Below are positions 45,611 through 55,200 of a stretch of DNA of 64,000 nucleotides, one piece after another. Under the pieces are notes generated by a model. The model was not told the DNA's origin. It searched no databases and saw only the letters and a program-made list of their open reading frames with translations. Where the stretch lies: positions 1-64,000 of the forward strand of contig NZ_JAEQBB010000005.1 of NCBI RefSeq assembly GCF_018616375.1, in the 5' to 3' direction. The DNA is from Exiguobacterium sp. J17977. GTDB taxonomy: Bacteria > Bacillota > Bacilli > Exiguobacteriales > Exiguobacteriaceae. Made by a program: the position numbers and the translations under genes. Numbering within the stretch: the stretch's first letter is position 1; each line of letters opens with the position of its first letter.

Positions 45611-46951
45611 ATGAAGAAGAAAACAATGAACAAGATTGTAGCACCGGCACTCGCACTCGGCTTACTCGTACCATTGAATGCACAGGCAGCGGATCACGCG
45701 CCGACAGCAAGCACACCAGCAGGTGACTTACGAGCCACGCTCGACCAATTACTGTCTGAGCATTACGTCTTAGCCGTCACATCGATGATGAAAGCTTATG
45801 ATGGAGCACCTGACGCCGAAGTCGCGATGAAGGCCCTCGATCAAAACGCACTCGACATGACACCGGCCATCGCTTCAATTTACGGTGATGAAGGTGCAGC
45901 CCAGTTCGAAGAAATCTTCGCTGATCACAACGACTACTCAGCTGACTTCGTCGAAGCGGCTAAATCAGAAGACAAAGAGCTTCGCGCTGACGCTGAAGCT
46001 GAAGTCGATGAATTCGTCGAAGAGTTCTCAACATTCCTTGATGCAGCAACAGAAGGTAACTTACCAAAAGACGCAGCCGCTGACGTACTTGAGCTTCACG
46101 AAGACCAAGTTCTCTCAGTATTCGACAACTACGTCGCAGGTGATTACGAGTCGGCATACATGACGTACCGCGAAGGGTACAAGCTCATGTTCGACATCAG
46201 TAAAGCCCTCTCAGGCGCAATCGTCACACAGATGCCTGACAAGTTTGAAACTGCTGCTGACACACCGGCCGTCGAGCTTCGTTCAACATTGAACAGCCTT
46301 GCTGGTGAGCACTTCGCCCTCGCAGCAATCGGCATGCAAAAAGGCTACGATCAAGCAGAAGACTTCGACTACGTGAGCTGGGCTGAAGATCAGAACACAC
46401 TCGATTTCAAAGCAGCCATCGGTTCAGTCTATGGTGACGAAGGTGCGGCCCAATTCGAAAAAGTATGGAACGGGAACCACATCACAGCCCAAGGTGACAT
46501 CGTTGCCGCTACACTCGAAGGCGACGAAGCTAAAATTGAAGAAGCACGCATGAAGCTCGACCAGTTCGCTGTCGATTTCAGCACATTCCTCGATGCAGCG
46601 ACAGAAGGTAACTTGCCACAAGAAGCTGGCCAAGAAGCCATCAAACAACATGAGGCCCTCGTGCTTCAAACGTTCGATCAGTATGTAGCTGGTGATGCGG
46701 ATGCCGCTTGGATGTCATTCCGTGAAGGATACGCGTTCATGTTCGGTGTTGGTGAGACACTCGGTAACGCGATCGTGACACAAATGCCTGACAAGTTCGC
46801 TGAAACAACAATGCCTGAAGAGATGCCTGAAACAGGTCTCGGTGGTGCACAAGAACAATCAATGAACACGCTCTACGCTGGCCTTGCTGTACTTGGCGGA
46901 ATCTTACTCGCCTTCGTAACGCTTCGCAACCGTAAAGTGTCTGAACAATAA
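45611..46951 (+). CDS. Surface protein with duplicated helical domain and MPETG sorting signal
   Basis: 446 residues. Residues 1-26 are a signal peptide (cleavage after LNAQA). Residues about 39-205 and 222-395 are two similar helical repeats, each with the markers S/G-EH-[YF]-x-LA, an A/D-x-DQN, SIYGDEGAAQFE / SVYGDEGAAQFE, an internal N/D-H, FSTFLDAATEGNLP and AIVTQMPDKF; each repeat keeps three histidines at equivalent places. The C-terminus carries MPETG at 405-409, a hydrophobic helix and RNRKVSEQ, a sortase substrate signal with Met in place of Leu. AAAGGAG precedes the ATG. The next gene is a sortase, so the pair is probably a dedicated enzyme-substrate unit. Confidence 0.9.
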   Translation: MKKKTMNKIVAPALALGLLVPLNAQAADHAPTASTPAGDLRATLDQLLSEHYVLAVTSMMKAYDGAPDAEVAMKALDQNALDMTPAIASIYGDEGAAQFEEIFADHNDYSADFVEAAKSEDKELRADAEAEVDEFVEEFSTFLDAATEGNLPKDAAADVLELHEDQVLSVFDNYVAGDYESAYMTYREGYKLMFDISKALSGAIVTQMPDKFETAADTPAVELRSTLNSLAGEHFALAAIGMQKGYDQAEDFDYVSWAEDQNTLDFKAAIGSVYGDEGAAQFEKVWNGNHITAQGDIVAATLEGDEAKIEEARMKLDQFAVDFSTFLDAATEGNLPQEAGQEAIKQHEALVLQTFDQYVAGDADAAWMSFREGYAFMFGVGETLGNAIVTQMPDKFAETTMPEEMPETGLGGAQEQSMNTLYAGLAVLGGILLAFVTLRNRKVSEQ

Positions 46952-46971
46952 TTCAATAAGGAGGGAGCCCC

Positions 46972-47868
46972 ATGAACAAGCGCCATTTGTTTCTGGCGCT
47001 CTCTCTCTTTTGTTTTGGCTTCTGGACGTGGACGAGCGCCCAAGAATCGTCGTCACCACCTGTAGAAGAAAAACAAATAGAGGAGAGCCCAGATTTATCG
47101 GCTGAATTCTCACTTCTACAGGAAGAGGTGAAGAAGCTCCGATTAGCCGAGGAAGAGGAAAGTGCCAAGGCCGCGACACCCGTCCAACTTCAAATTCCTA
47201 AAATCAAGGTCGACACCGCAATCGAACAGGTCGGCGTACTCGACAACGGACAGATGGGCGTCCCAAAAAACGAGAACCAAGTCGGTTGGTTCGAGCCCGG
47301 CGTCAAGCCAGGCAGTAAAGGGAATGCCGTCATCGCCGGACATGTGGACAGTAAGACCGGCCCCGCCGTCTTCTATGAGCTCGATCAGCTGAAGACAGGC
47401 GATGACGTGACAATTATTGATGAGAATGGCAACACGTTGACGTTTCGTGTCACAAAAACAGAGAATTACGATACGAAAAATGCACCAATCGAAGATATCT
47501 TCGGGGCCACGTCGAGCCGACATTTGAATTTGATCACGTGTTCCGGTACGTTCGGTGACGGCGGTTATGACGAGCGTTTCGTCGTCTATACCGAGCTTGT
47601 CGATACCAAGATCAATACCGAAGTCGAACTTGACGCACCAACGAGCGTCGAACTCCGCGGGAACTTATTGACGTGGCATGCCGTCCGTGACGACGCCGTC
47701 ATCGGCTATCGCGTCTATGAAGTCGTCGACGGTGAAGCGACGCATATCGAAAGTATCCCGTCGCACGCCCGGAAGAGCATCGAAGTCACGAACGAGCAGG
47801 CAGCTTATTATGTGACAGCGATCGATCAACTCGGGAACGAGTCGAGTCCTTCTCAAGAGACGAAATAA
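46972..47868 (+). CDS. Class F-type sortase with C-terminal FN3-like domain
   Basis: 298 residues. An N-terminal signal-anchor (FLALSLFCFGFWTWTSA), a coiled-coil stalk (about 30-62), then a sortase beta-barrel (residues about 70-215): IPKIKVDTAIEQVG...GVPKNENQVGWF, catalytic His124 in AGHVDSKTGPAVFYEL, Cys190 in ITCSGTFGDGG and Arg202 in YDERFVVYTEL. The GHVDSxTGPAVF motif and the short loops match class F sortases. Residues about 220-298 (DAPTSVELRGNLLTWHAV...YYVTAIDQLGNESSPS) look like one FN3 domain, which is not usual in sortases. The gene follows its MPETG-bearing neighbour by 20 bp; AAGGAGGG precedes the ATG. Confidence 0.9.
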   Translation: MNKRHLFLALSLFCFGFWTWTSAQESSSPPVEEKQIEESPDLSAEFSLLQEEVKKLRLAEEEESAKAATPVQLQIPKIKVDTAIEQVGVLDNGQMGVPKNENQVGWFEPGVKPGSKGNAVIAGHVDSKTGPAVFYELDQLKTGDDVTIIDENGNTLTFRVTKTENYDTKNAPIEDIFGATSSRHLNLITCSGTFGDGGYDERFVVYTELVDTKINTEVELDAPTSVELRGNLLTWHAVRDDAVIGYRVYEVVDGEATHIESIPSHARKSIEVTNEQAAYYVTAIDQLGNESSPSQETK

Positions 47869-47874
47869 CCATAA

Positions 47875-47909
47875 AAGAACCCGCAGACGATTTATGTCTG
47901 CGGGTTCTT
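47875..47909. terminator. Bidirectional intrinsic terminator
   Basis: AAGAACCCGCAGAC and its complement around a 7-nt loop between the sortase and ABC ATPase genes. Confidence 0.92.
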
Positions 47910-47914
47910 ACGTT

Positions 47915-48622
47915 TTATACGAAACACGGAATCTGCGGGTTAAACGTCTTATTGTTCTCCGTCATGACCTGCTTTTTAATTTTGCCTTCTCCGAGATAGA
48001 CGATACGGTCGGCGAGCGCCTCCGCATCCTCTTCATCGTGGGTAACGAAGATGGTCGTCGTTCCCGTCTGTTTGAGGAGGCGGCGCAAATCGTCCCGAAT
48101 GCGATGTTGGAGCGACGTGTCCAAGTTGCTGAACGGCTCATCCAAGATGAGGAGCGATGGTTTCGGTGCCAACGCACGCGCGAGCGCGACACGCTGTTGC
48201 TGACCACCACTGAGCTCATACGGATAGCGATGACGGAACTCGGACAAGTTCACGAGCGTCAGCATCTCTTCGACACGCTCGTTCCGCTCTTTCCGGCTCA
48301 ATTTATGCAGACCGAAGCGGATGTTCTTCTCAACGGTCATATGCGGGAAGAGCGCATAGTCTTGGAACACCATCCCGACACCACGCTGTTCAGGCGGCAT
48401 GAACTGGCAATCGTCGCAACAGACACAGTCGTTGACGACGACGACGCCTTGATTCGGCATCTCAAGTCCTGCGATGAGGCGTAAAATCGTACTCTTCCCA
48501 GAACCGCTGTCACCGAGAAGCGAGACGATTTCACCTTTCGTGATCGAGATTGAGAATCCTTTAATCGTCTCGGCTTGCGCACCTTTATAGCTGAAGTGTA
48601 AATCGTTGATTTGAACAAACAT
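47915..48622 (-). CDS. fbpC: Ferric iron ABC transporter ATP-binding protein (FbpC-like)
   Basis: 235 residues. Walker A GDSGSGKST, signature ELSGGQQQRVALARAL, Walker B LLILDEPFSNLD, H-loop FVTHDEEDAEALADR; the standard importer ATPase layout of the Fe3+/spermidine/sulphate group but without the long C-terminal regulatory domain. An unusual cysteine cluster (Cys66, 68, 69 and 72 in NDCVCCDDCQF) lies before the Q-loop FQDYALFPHM. It is the last gene of the Fur-controlled iron operon and overlaps the permease stop by one base (TAATG). Confidence 0.9.
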   Translation of the reverse strand: MFVQINDLHFSYKGAQAETIKGFSISITKGEIVSLLGDSGSGKSTILRLIAGLEMPNQGVVVVNDCVCCDDCQFMPPEQRGVGMVFQDYALFPHMTVEKNIRFGLHKLSRKERNERVEEMLTLVNLSEFRHRYPYELSGGQQQRVALARALAPKPSLLILDEPFSNLDTSLQHRIRDDLRRLLKQTGTTTIFVTHDEEDAEALADRIVYLGEGKIKKQVMTENNKTFNPQIPCFV

Positions 48623-50268
48623 TAGTCGGCCTCCTTATCAAGCACCTTATGGAACACAAAGATCAACAGTCCGCTCATGAGCACGATGACGATTGAGGCG
48701 AGCGCGGCCTCATGTATCTTCTCGTCACTGACATATTTGAACGCCTGTGTGGCGAGCGTCGAAAAATTGAACGGCTGCAGGAACAGCGTCAGCGGCAATT
48801 CTTTCATAATATCGATAAAGACGAGGATGAACGCGCTCATGATTGCCCCTTTAATCATCGGGATGTCGACTCGGAAGAACGTCTGCACCGTCCCCCACCC
48901 GAGCATGCGCGACGCTTCCGTGAACGACTTGCCGACTTTCTCAAATCCACTCTCGATCGAGTTATAGCCGATGGCGAGGAAGCGGATGACGTAGGCGAAG
49001 ATGAGCATGATGAGCGTCGTCCTGAACACGAACGTCTGGCCTAAATCCAAGGCGAGCGCCACGTTCAGCACCCACTCATCAAGCAGCAAGAACAACGTGA
49101 TGACGGCGATGGCGATGGCCGCTCCCGGAATCGAATAGCCGAGCGTCGTCACTTTCGAGATGACGCGTGTCATGTTCGACGGGAACAGGCGCGTGTAGTT
49201 CGCAATGATGAGCGCGAACACGAGAATGATCACGGTCGCAATGAACGCCACGCTCACCGTGTTCCAGACGAGGCGGAAAAACTCGGCCGTGAACACTTGT
49301 TCGAACGTCAATACCGTCCAAGCGACGAGCTGCACGAACGGGATGAGGAACGCGACGGCGAAGATGGTCGCCACATAGCCGAACACGGCGTAGCGGTGCC
49401 ACCCGGTCAATTGTCTCGGCTTGAGCGGCTTCACTTTTGTCGTCGCATAGCTGAACTGCTTCCGCCCTCGGACGAGCCGTTCCATCGTCAAGATGGCGAT
49501 GACGAGAATCATGAGCGTCCCGGCGAGTTTGAGCGCCGAGGACGTATCTTTCATCCCGAACCATGTACTGAAGATGGCCGTGCTGAACGTCTGAATCCCG
49601 AAGTATTTGACGACCCCATAGTCGTTCAATACTTCCATCAAGACGAGGCTGACCCCACCGATGATGGCGACACGCGAAATCGGGATGACGACGGTGAAGA
49701 AGATGTCCCACGAGCCGCGGCCGAGGATACGGGCGTTCTCAATCATCGAGGACGATTGATTGTGCAGGAAGGCCCGCGTGATCGTGTAAATGTATGGGTA
49801 CAAGAACAGTGTGAAGATGAACACCGTCCCTTGAATCGTCATGATGTTGAAGTACGTCTGGTCGACGGTGATGCCGAACTCATTGCGCAGCGTCGTCTGA
49901 ATGACGCCCGTATAGTTCAAGATGCCGTGATACGTATATCCCCCGATGTAAGGCGGGATAGCGAGCGGTAAGATGAGCGCCCATTTGAAGAACCGACGGA
50001 ACGGAAAGTCATAGACAGTGACGAACCAGGCCAGGCTCGTCCCGATGATGGTCGTCAACAATCCGGTCGCGAGCATGATGAACAGCGTATTGCGCACGTA
50101 AGTCGGCAACAAGTACTCGCGGATGTGTTGCCAGTTGTCGTTGACCGGTGCGAACAGTTCGACCAAGACGACGACGCCTGGCAGGACGATGAACACCAGC
50201 GCGATAAAGCTGAGGATGGCCCATCCATTCAGTTGTCGTTTCAGCGCGTACCAGTTCATGTCGTACAA
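48622..50268 (-). CDS. fbpB: Ferric iron ABC transporter permease (FbpB-like, fused)
   Basis: 548 residues with two homologous halves of about six helices, each ending in the EAA-loop: SSSMIENARILGRGSWDIFFTVVIPI and SFTEASRMLGWGTVQTFFRVDIPMIKGA, as in the single-chain Fe3+ permeases of the FbpB/SfuB/AfuB type. It transports ferric ions delivered by the binding protein through the membrane. The start MYDMNWYALKRQ follows GGGAGTTG in the - direction; an internal ATG four codons in is an alternative. Confidence 0.9.
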   Translation of the reverse strand: MYDMNWYALKRQLNGWAILSFIALVFIVLPGVVVLVELFAPVNDNWQHIREYLLPTYVRNTLFIMLATGLLTTIIGTSLAWFVTVYDFPFRRFFKWALILPLAIPPYIGGYTYHGILNYTGVIQTTLRNEFGITVDQTYFNIMTIQGTVFIFTLFLYPYIYTITRAFLHNQSSSMIENARILGRGSWDIFFTVVIPISRVAIIGGVSLVLMEVLNDYGVVKYFGIQTFSTAIFSTWFGMKDTSSALKLAGTLMILVIAILTMERLVRGRKQFSYATTKVKPLKPRQLTGWHRYAVFGYVATIFAVAFLIPFVQLVAWTVLTFEQVFTAEFFRLVWNTVSVAFIATVIILVFALIIANYTRLFPSNMTRVISKVTTLGYSIPGAAIAIAVITLFLLLDEWVLNVALALDLGQTFVFRTTLIMLIFAYVIRFLAIGYNSIESGFEKVGKSFTEASRMLGWGTVQTFFRVDIPMIKGAIMSAFILVFIDIMKELPLTLFLQPFNFSTLATQAFKYVSDEKIHEAALASIVIVLMSGLLIFVFHKVLDKEAD

Positions 50269-50352
50269 CTCCCGTTCTTTCGTTCAGTCACTTCCTGTCC
50301 CATCATATCAGGTTCAACGCTCTCGTTGTACCGCTAGCGTGTCGAGAAACGC

Positions 50353-50388
50353 AAAAATCTTCGGCCTGAACGTTCGTTCAAGCCGAAG
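50353..50388 (-). terminator. Attenuating terminator between the binding-protein and permease genes
   Basis: CTTCGGC-t-TGAAC...GTTCA-g-GCCGAAG with an ATTTTT tail on the - strand. Placed inside an operon, it can make more binding-protein mRNA than permease mRNA. Confidence 0.75.
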
Positions 50389-50393
50389 TCTTC

Positions 50394-51464
50394 TTATTTC
50401 CAGCCCGCTTCGTTGAAGAGACGGATGGCTTCTTGTTGGTGCTCTCCAAGTGCCGAGAGGTTGATGTCCTGTTCTTTGAACTCACCCCATGATTGGAGGA
50501 GTTCGTTCGGTTCAACCGATTCGTTGACCGGATACTCATAGTTCGCGCTCGCGAACTGTTCTTGTGCTGACGGGTCAGACATGAATTCCATGAGTTTCTT
50601 CGCGTTGTCTGAGTTCTTCGATGCTTTTGTCATCGCGATTCCTGAGATGTTCACGTGTGTCCCCGTCGTGTCTTGGTTCGGGAAGAAGACGCCGAGTTGC
50701 TCAGCGACTTTCTTCTCTTCCGCGTCTTCCGAGTTCAACATGAGACCCATATAGTAGGTGTTCATGATGGCGACATCACCTTCACCGGCCACGACTGCTT
50801 TCGCTTGGTCACGGTCGTTCCCTTGTGGGTCGCGTGCAAAGTTGTTGACCATACCTTTCGCCCATTCTTTTGCCTGGTCGACACCGTTCACTTCGATGAA
50901 CGAGGCGAGGAGCGAGATGTTGTACATGTTCTCAGACGGACGGACGAGTACTTTGCCGTTCCACTGTTCTTCCGTGAGTGCTTCATACGTTGACAAGTCT
51001 TCTGGTTTTACGCGGTCTTTCGCATAGACGATGACGCGGGCCCGTTTCGTAAGACCGAACCATTCTTTATCCGTGTCACGGTATTTCTCAGGGACATTCG
51101 ACTCAAGCACGTCGCTATCGACCGCTTGCAGATGTCCCGCTTCTTTCGCTTGATACAAGTTCCCGGCATCCGCCGTGATGAAGAGATCGGCTTCCGTGTT
51201 GTCGCCTTCTGTGTTCAAACGCTCGAGCAACTCATCGCTCTTCCCTTCGACGACGTTGACTTTCACGCCTGTCTCTTCTTCGAACTGCTTGTAAAGCTCT
51301 TTATCGACATCATAGTGACGGCTCGAGTAAACGTTAACGACTTTTGACTCTTCTGCTGTCTCGTTGTCGCTTGAAGTCGTCGTTTCTTCTGTGCTGGCGC
51401 AAGCCGCAAGAAGCGATGTTGTGAGCGCAGCCGAGAGGCCGAGTGCCATGTACTTTTTGTTCAT
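50394..51464 (-). CDS. fbpA: Ferric iron ABC transporter substrate-binding lipoprotein (FbpA-like)
   Basis: 356 residues from the ATG at 51464 (GGGGGAT upstream; an ATG at 51479 is weaker). Lipoprotein signal with lipobox LLAAC at Cys22. Class II periplasmic-binding fold with VYSSRHYDVDKELYKQFEEETGVKVNVVEG and two Tyr-containing segments (e.g. MNTYYMGLMLN) that in relatives coordinate Fe3+ (Tyr-Tyr dyad). Attached to the outer face of the membrane. Upstream are two Fur boxes; an intra-operon terminator follows. Confidence 0.92.
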   Translation of the reverse strand: MNKKYMALGLSAALTTSLLAACASTEETTTSSDNETAEESKVVNVYSSRHYDVDKELYKQFEEETGVKVNVVEGKSDELLERLNTEGDNTEADLFITADAGNLYQAKEAGHLQAVDSDVLESNVPEKYRDTDKEWFGLTKRARVIVYAKDRVKPEDLSTYEALTEEQWNGKVLVRPSENMYNISLLASFIEVNGVDQAKEWAKGMVNNFARDPQGNDRDQAKAVVAGEGDVAIMNTYYMGLMLNSEDAEEKKVAEQLGVFFPNQDTTGTHVNISGIAMTKASKNSDNAKKLMEFMSDPSAQEQFASANYEYPVNESVEPNELLQSWGEFKEQDINLSALGEHQQEAIRLFNEAGWK

Positions 51465-51503
51465 TTCATAATCCCCCACTTATTCATCTCTATTAGTTGG
51501 TAA

Positions 51504-51518
51504 TGATAATTACTCTCA
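51504..51518. promoter_or_regulatory. Fur box 1 of the iron operon
   Basis: TGATAATTACTCTCA, 13 of 15 matches to TGATAATNATTATCA, downstream of the -10 of the fbpA promoter. Confidence 0.65.
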
Positions 51519-51524
51519 GTTACT

Positions 51525-51553
51525 ATCATCACTGATAATCATTCTCACGTCAA
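51525..51553 (-). promoter_or_regulatory. Promoter of the fbpABC operon with Fur box 2 in the spacer
   Basis: On the - strand TTGACG (51553-51548), 17-bp spacer and GATGAT (51530-51525). The second Fur box, TGATAATCATTCTCA at 51533-51547 (13 of 15), lies exactly between the two hexamers. Iron-loaded Fur would block RNA polymerase. Confidence 0.75.
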
Positions 51554-51561
51554 CCTTTTTT

Positions 51562-51575
51562 TGAAATCGTTTACC
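51562..51575. promoter_or_regulatory. Possible cre site between fbpA and tetR
   Basis: TGAAATCGTTTACC matches 13 of 14 positions of the CcpA consensus, but no carbon gene is adjacent, so it may be chance. Confidence 0.3.
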
Positions 51576-51619
51576 ATAGTTATAAACACATAACTTAACA
51601 GTTTTGACGTCATCATGTC

Positions 51620-51675
51620 TTGACTTCAAAATGACCAGCCCCCTATAGTAGAAGAGAACAAACCGTCTGGTCGGT
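51620..51675 (+). promoter_or_regulatory. Promoter and operator of the TetR-RND operon
   Basis: TTGACT (51620-51625), 18-bp spacer, TATAGT (51644-51649). Just downstream of the expected start, ACCG-tctggt-CGGT (51662-51675) is a palindrome typical of TetR-family operators, so the regulator would repress itself and the pump. Confidence 0.68.
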
Positions 51676-51693
51676 ACAGAAAGGAGGCATGAC

Positions 51694-52266
51694 ATGACAA
51701 ACCGATCAATGATCACGAAACAGAAATTGTTGGATGCCGCGACGGATATCATCATGGAGCATGGTGTGCATCATCTTACATTAGATGAAGTCGCCAAGAC
51801 GGCTGGCGTCTCGAAAGGTGGTCTCTTATATCATTATCCATCCAAAGAAGCGCTGTTGACCGCCATCGTCGAACGGCTTCAAACCGAGCAAAACGATTTG
51901 TACGAATCGCTTCAAGCCGACGGCAATGGTCCTGTCGAAGCGTTCGTCCGCCTGTTTGACGAGACGAAACTCCATCCCGAGCGTTCACCGATTCACATCG
52001 ACGCCGAGAAAATGATTGCCTTCTTGACGCTTTTCGCTGTCGACCAGGAATACGCGGAACGGTGGAAGCACGACCTCGACACGTTCTTCGCAGCGTTTCA
52101 ACAGACGAGCGACCCTGTCGAGACGATGATTATCCGTTATGCACTCGAAGGCATGATGATGTCCGAGCACTTCAACGTCGGCGTCGCCCCTCCCGCCTTA
52201 AAACACGACATTATCGCTCGCTTGATCGAGCGGGCCCGGAATATCGATTCGGGTAAAACAGACTAA
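51694..52266 (+). CDS. TetR/AcrR-family repressor of the RND pump
   Basis: 190 residues. N-terminal TetR HTH: MITKQKLLDAATDIIMEHGVHHLTLDEVAKTAGVSKGGLLYHYPSKEALL, followed by a helical ligand domain with no recognisable effector motif. Preceded by AAAGGAGG. The operator lies over its 5' leader and it is followed within 16 bp by the RND gene, so it probably senses a pump substrate. Confidence 0.92.
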   Translation: MTNRSMITKQKLLDAATDIIMEHGVHHLTLDEVAKTAGVSKGGLLYHYPSKEALLTAIVERLQTEQNDLYESLQADGNGPVEAFVRLFDETKLHPERSPIHIDAEKMIAFLTLFAVDQEYAERWKHDLDTFFAAFQQTSDPVETMIIRYALEGMMMSEHFNVGVAPPALKHDIIARLIERARNIDSGKTD

Positions 52267-52281
52267 GCCATCAGAGGAGAA

Positions 52282-55200
52282 ATGAACCCCATGCAGAAAA
52301 TCACGTCCTTCTCCGTCAACAACAAGTTCGCAGTCTGGTTGATGACGATCATCTTGACGGCCGCCGGAATTTTCGCCGGCTTGACGATGAAACTAGAAAC
52401 ATTGCCTGACATCACGACACCGACCGTCTCGGTGACGACGATTTATCCAGGAGCCTCACCTGAACAAGTGCTCGACGAAGTGAGCACCGTGCTCGAGGAA
52501 CGGTTGAAGAGCTTGAACGGGGTTGAACAAGTTCGATCGTCTTCGTTCCAGAACGCTTCAAACATTCAAATCGATTACGATTTCAGCACCGATATGGAAG
52601 AAGCTGAACAACTCGTCAAAGAAGCGCTCAGCAACGTCGAGTTGCCGGAAGCCGTCCAAGACCCGCAAGTGTCGCGTCTCAGCTTTGACGCATTCCCGGT
52701 CATCGGGGCAGCCGTCTCAGATGAGAGTCTCGATTTGGCCGAATTGACGAAATTGGTCGAGGATGAGTTACAACCAGCCCTTGAAGGGGTCGAAGGTGCT
52801 CAGACCGTCCAAATCGCCGGACAAGAGATTCGTCGTGTCGAGCTTCAGTTCGATGAGGAGGCACTCGCCGAATACAACTTGACGGAAGACACGGTCAAAC
52901 AGTTGATTCAAGCGAACGATGCCCGCATCGCGCTCGGCCTATATGAACTCGGCGATACGGAGCAAGCAGTCGTCATCGACGGGAAGTCGGAGACGCTCGA
53001 AGCGTTCCGCGATCTCCAAATCCCGTACTCACCCGCACAAACGGAACAGCCAGTTCCAGGTGCGCCAACGGAACTTCCGACTGGTGAGACCCCACAAGTC
53101 CCGACTGAAGTGCCAGGTGCCGTCCCACCTGCCAACGTCCCGACAACCGTCCCGACCGTCGCCTTGAGCGAACTCGCGACGATTGAAGACCGCGGCGTCG
53201 AGGAATCGATTTCACGGTCGAACGGGGAACGTTCCATCGGGATTCAAGTGACGAAAACACAAGACGCGAACACCGTCGACGTCGTCAACGCCGTCAAAGA
53301 TGTGCTTGCCGACTTCGAAGCCGACTATGACACGGCCAAAGTATCGGTCACGCTCGACCAAGGTCAACCGATTGAAGAATCGGTCGAGACGATGGTCTCG
53401 AAAGCGTTGCTCGGTGGTCTATTCGCCATCTTGATTATTCTCGTGTTCCTTCGTAACTTCCGCTCGACGATTATCGCGGTCATCTCCATCCCGCTCTCGC
53501 TCCTCATGGCGTTAATCGTCTTGAAACAGCTCGACATCACGCTCAACATCATGACGCTCGGCGCGATGACCGTCGCCATCGGGCGGGTCGTCGATGACTC
53601 CATCGTCGTCATCGAGAACATTTACCGTCGTCTCACCCGTCCGAACGAGACGTTGCGCGGTAAAGAACTGATTATCGCCGCGACGAAAGAAGTGTTCATT
53701 CCGATCGCGTCGTCGACGATCGTCACGATCGCCGTCTTCTTGCCGCTCGGTTTCGTCACAGGATTCGTCGGCGAGCTGTTCTTACCGTTCGCCTTGACCG
53801 TCGTCTTCGCCTTGCTCGCGTCGCTACTCGTCGCGATCACGGTCGTACCGATGATGGCCGACTCGTTCTTTAAGAACCGCGACAAATTGAAACCGGAAGA
53901 AGGACCAGGAAAGCTCGCTGAATGGTATCGCGGCGTCCTCAACTGGTCACTCAACCATAAACTCGTCGTCTTCGGACTCGCGACGCTTCTCTTAATCGGA
54001 AGTTTCGCCCTCGTCCCGGCCATCGGCGTCAACTTCTTGAACCAGGAGTCGGAGAAGACGCTTTACGTCACGTTCGACCCAGAACCGGGTCAAACGCTTG
54101 ACGATTCAATCGCGGCGGCCGAAATCGCCGAGACGTATTTCATGGAAGAGCAAGCGGACGCGACCGACGTTCAGTTCACGGTCGGTGGCGAAAACCCGCT
54201 CAACCCTGGGAACAACAAGCAAGGGATTTTCATCGTCCAGTATGACCCGGACACAGAAGATTTCGCCGATGTCAAAATCGCTGACGTCGAACGCTTGAAC
54301 GAACTCGCCTCTGGCGGTGAGTGGAAAGAACAAGACTTCGCCGGCGGTGCCGGAACGAGCGGTGTGACGTATAACGTCTATGCCAACTCACTTGAAGAGC
54401 TTGAAGCGATTGTACCGACGTTCATTGAGACGATTGAAGAAGAGACGGATTATGTCCGTCAAGCAACGTCTGACCTTCGCGAATCGTACGTCCAATACAC
54501 GTTCAACGTCGACCAGCAGGCTGCTGCTGAGGCAGGTGTCTCGGCTGCTCAGCTCGCCCAGACGATTGGACAGTTCCAAGCACAAGAAAGCCCGCTCTCG
54601 ACCGTGACAATCGATGGCAAGCAGCTCGGTGTCATCATTCCGACGGAACAAGTCACGTACGACAGCATCGACGACTTGCAGGAACAAGAAGTGACGACGC
54701 CGTTCGGCCCTCGCCCAATCTCGGACTTCATCGAAGTCGAGGAAGGCACGACACCGGATACGCTCGTCCAACGTGACGGGAAGCTCCTAGCTCGCGTCAA
54801 CGTCGAGCTCAGCACCGACAAAGCGACGGAAGCTTCGGCTGCCATCGAGGAACGTGTATCTGATATCGAACTCCCGACTGGTGTCTCGTATGACGTCGGT
54901 GGTGTAACCGAACAGATTCAAGAATCGTTCACCCAGCTCGGTCTCGCCATGCTCGCGGCCGTCGCCATCGTCTACTTGGTGCTCGTCATCACGTTCGGTG
55001 GTGCCGTCACGCCGTTCGTCGTCCTGTTCTCGCTCCCTTACGCGATTATCGGGGGACTTGTCGCTCTCCTCATCACGGGTGAGACGATTTCGGTATCTGC
55101 CTTAATCGGTGCGCTCATGTTGATCGGGATTGTTGTCACGAACGCCATCGTCTTGATTGACCGCGTCATTCATAAAGAAGCGGCCGGTTTCTCAACACGC

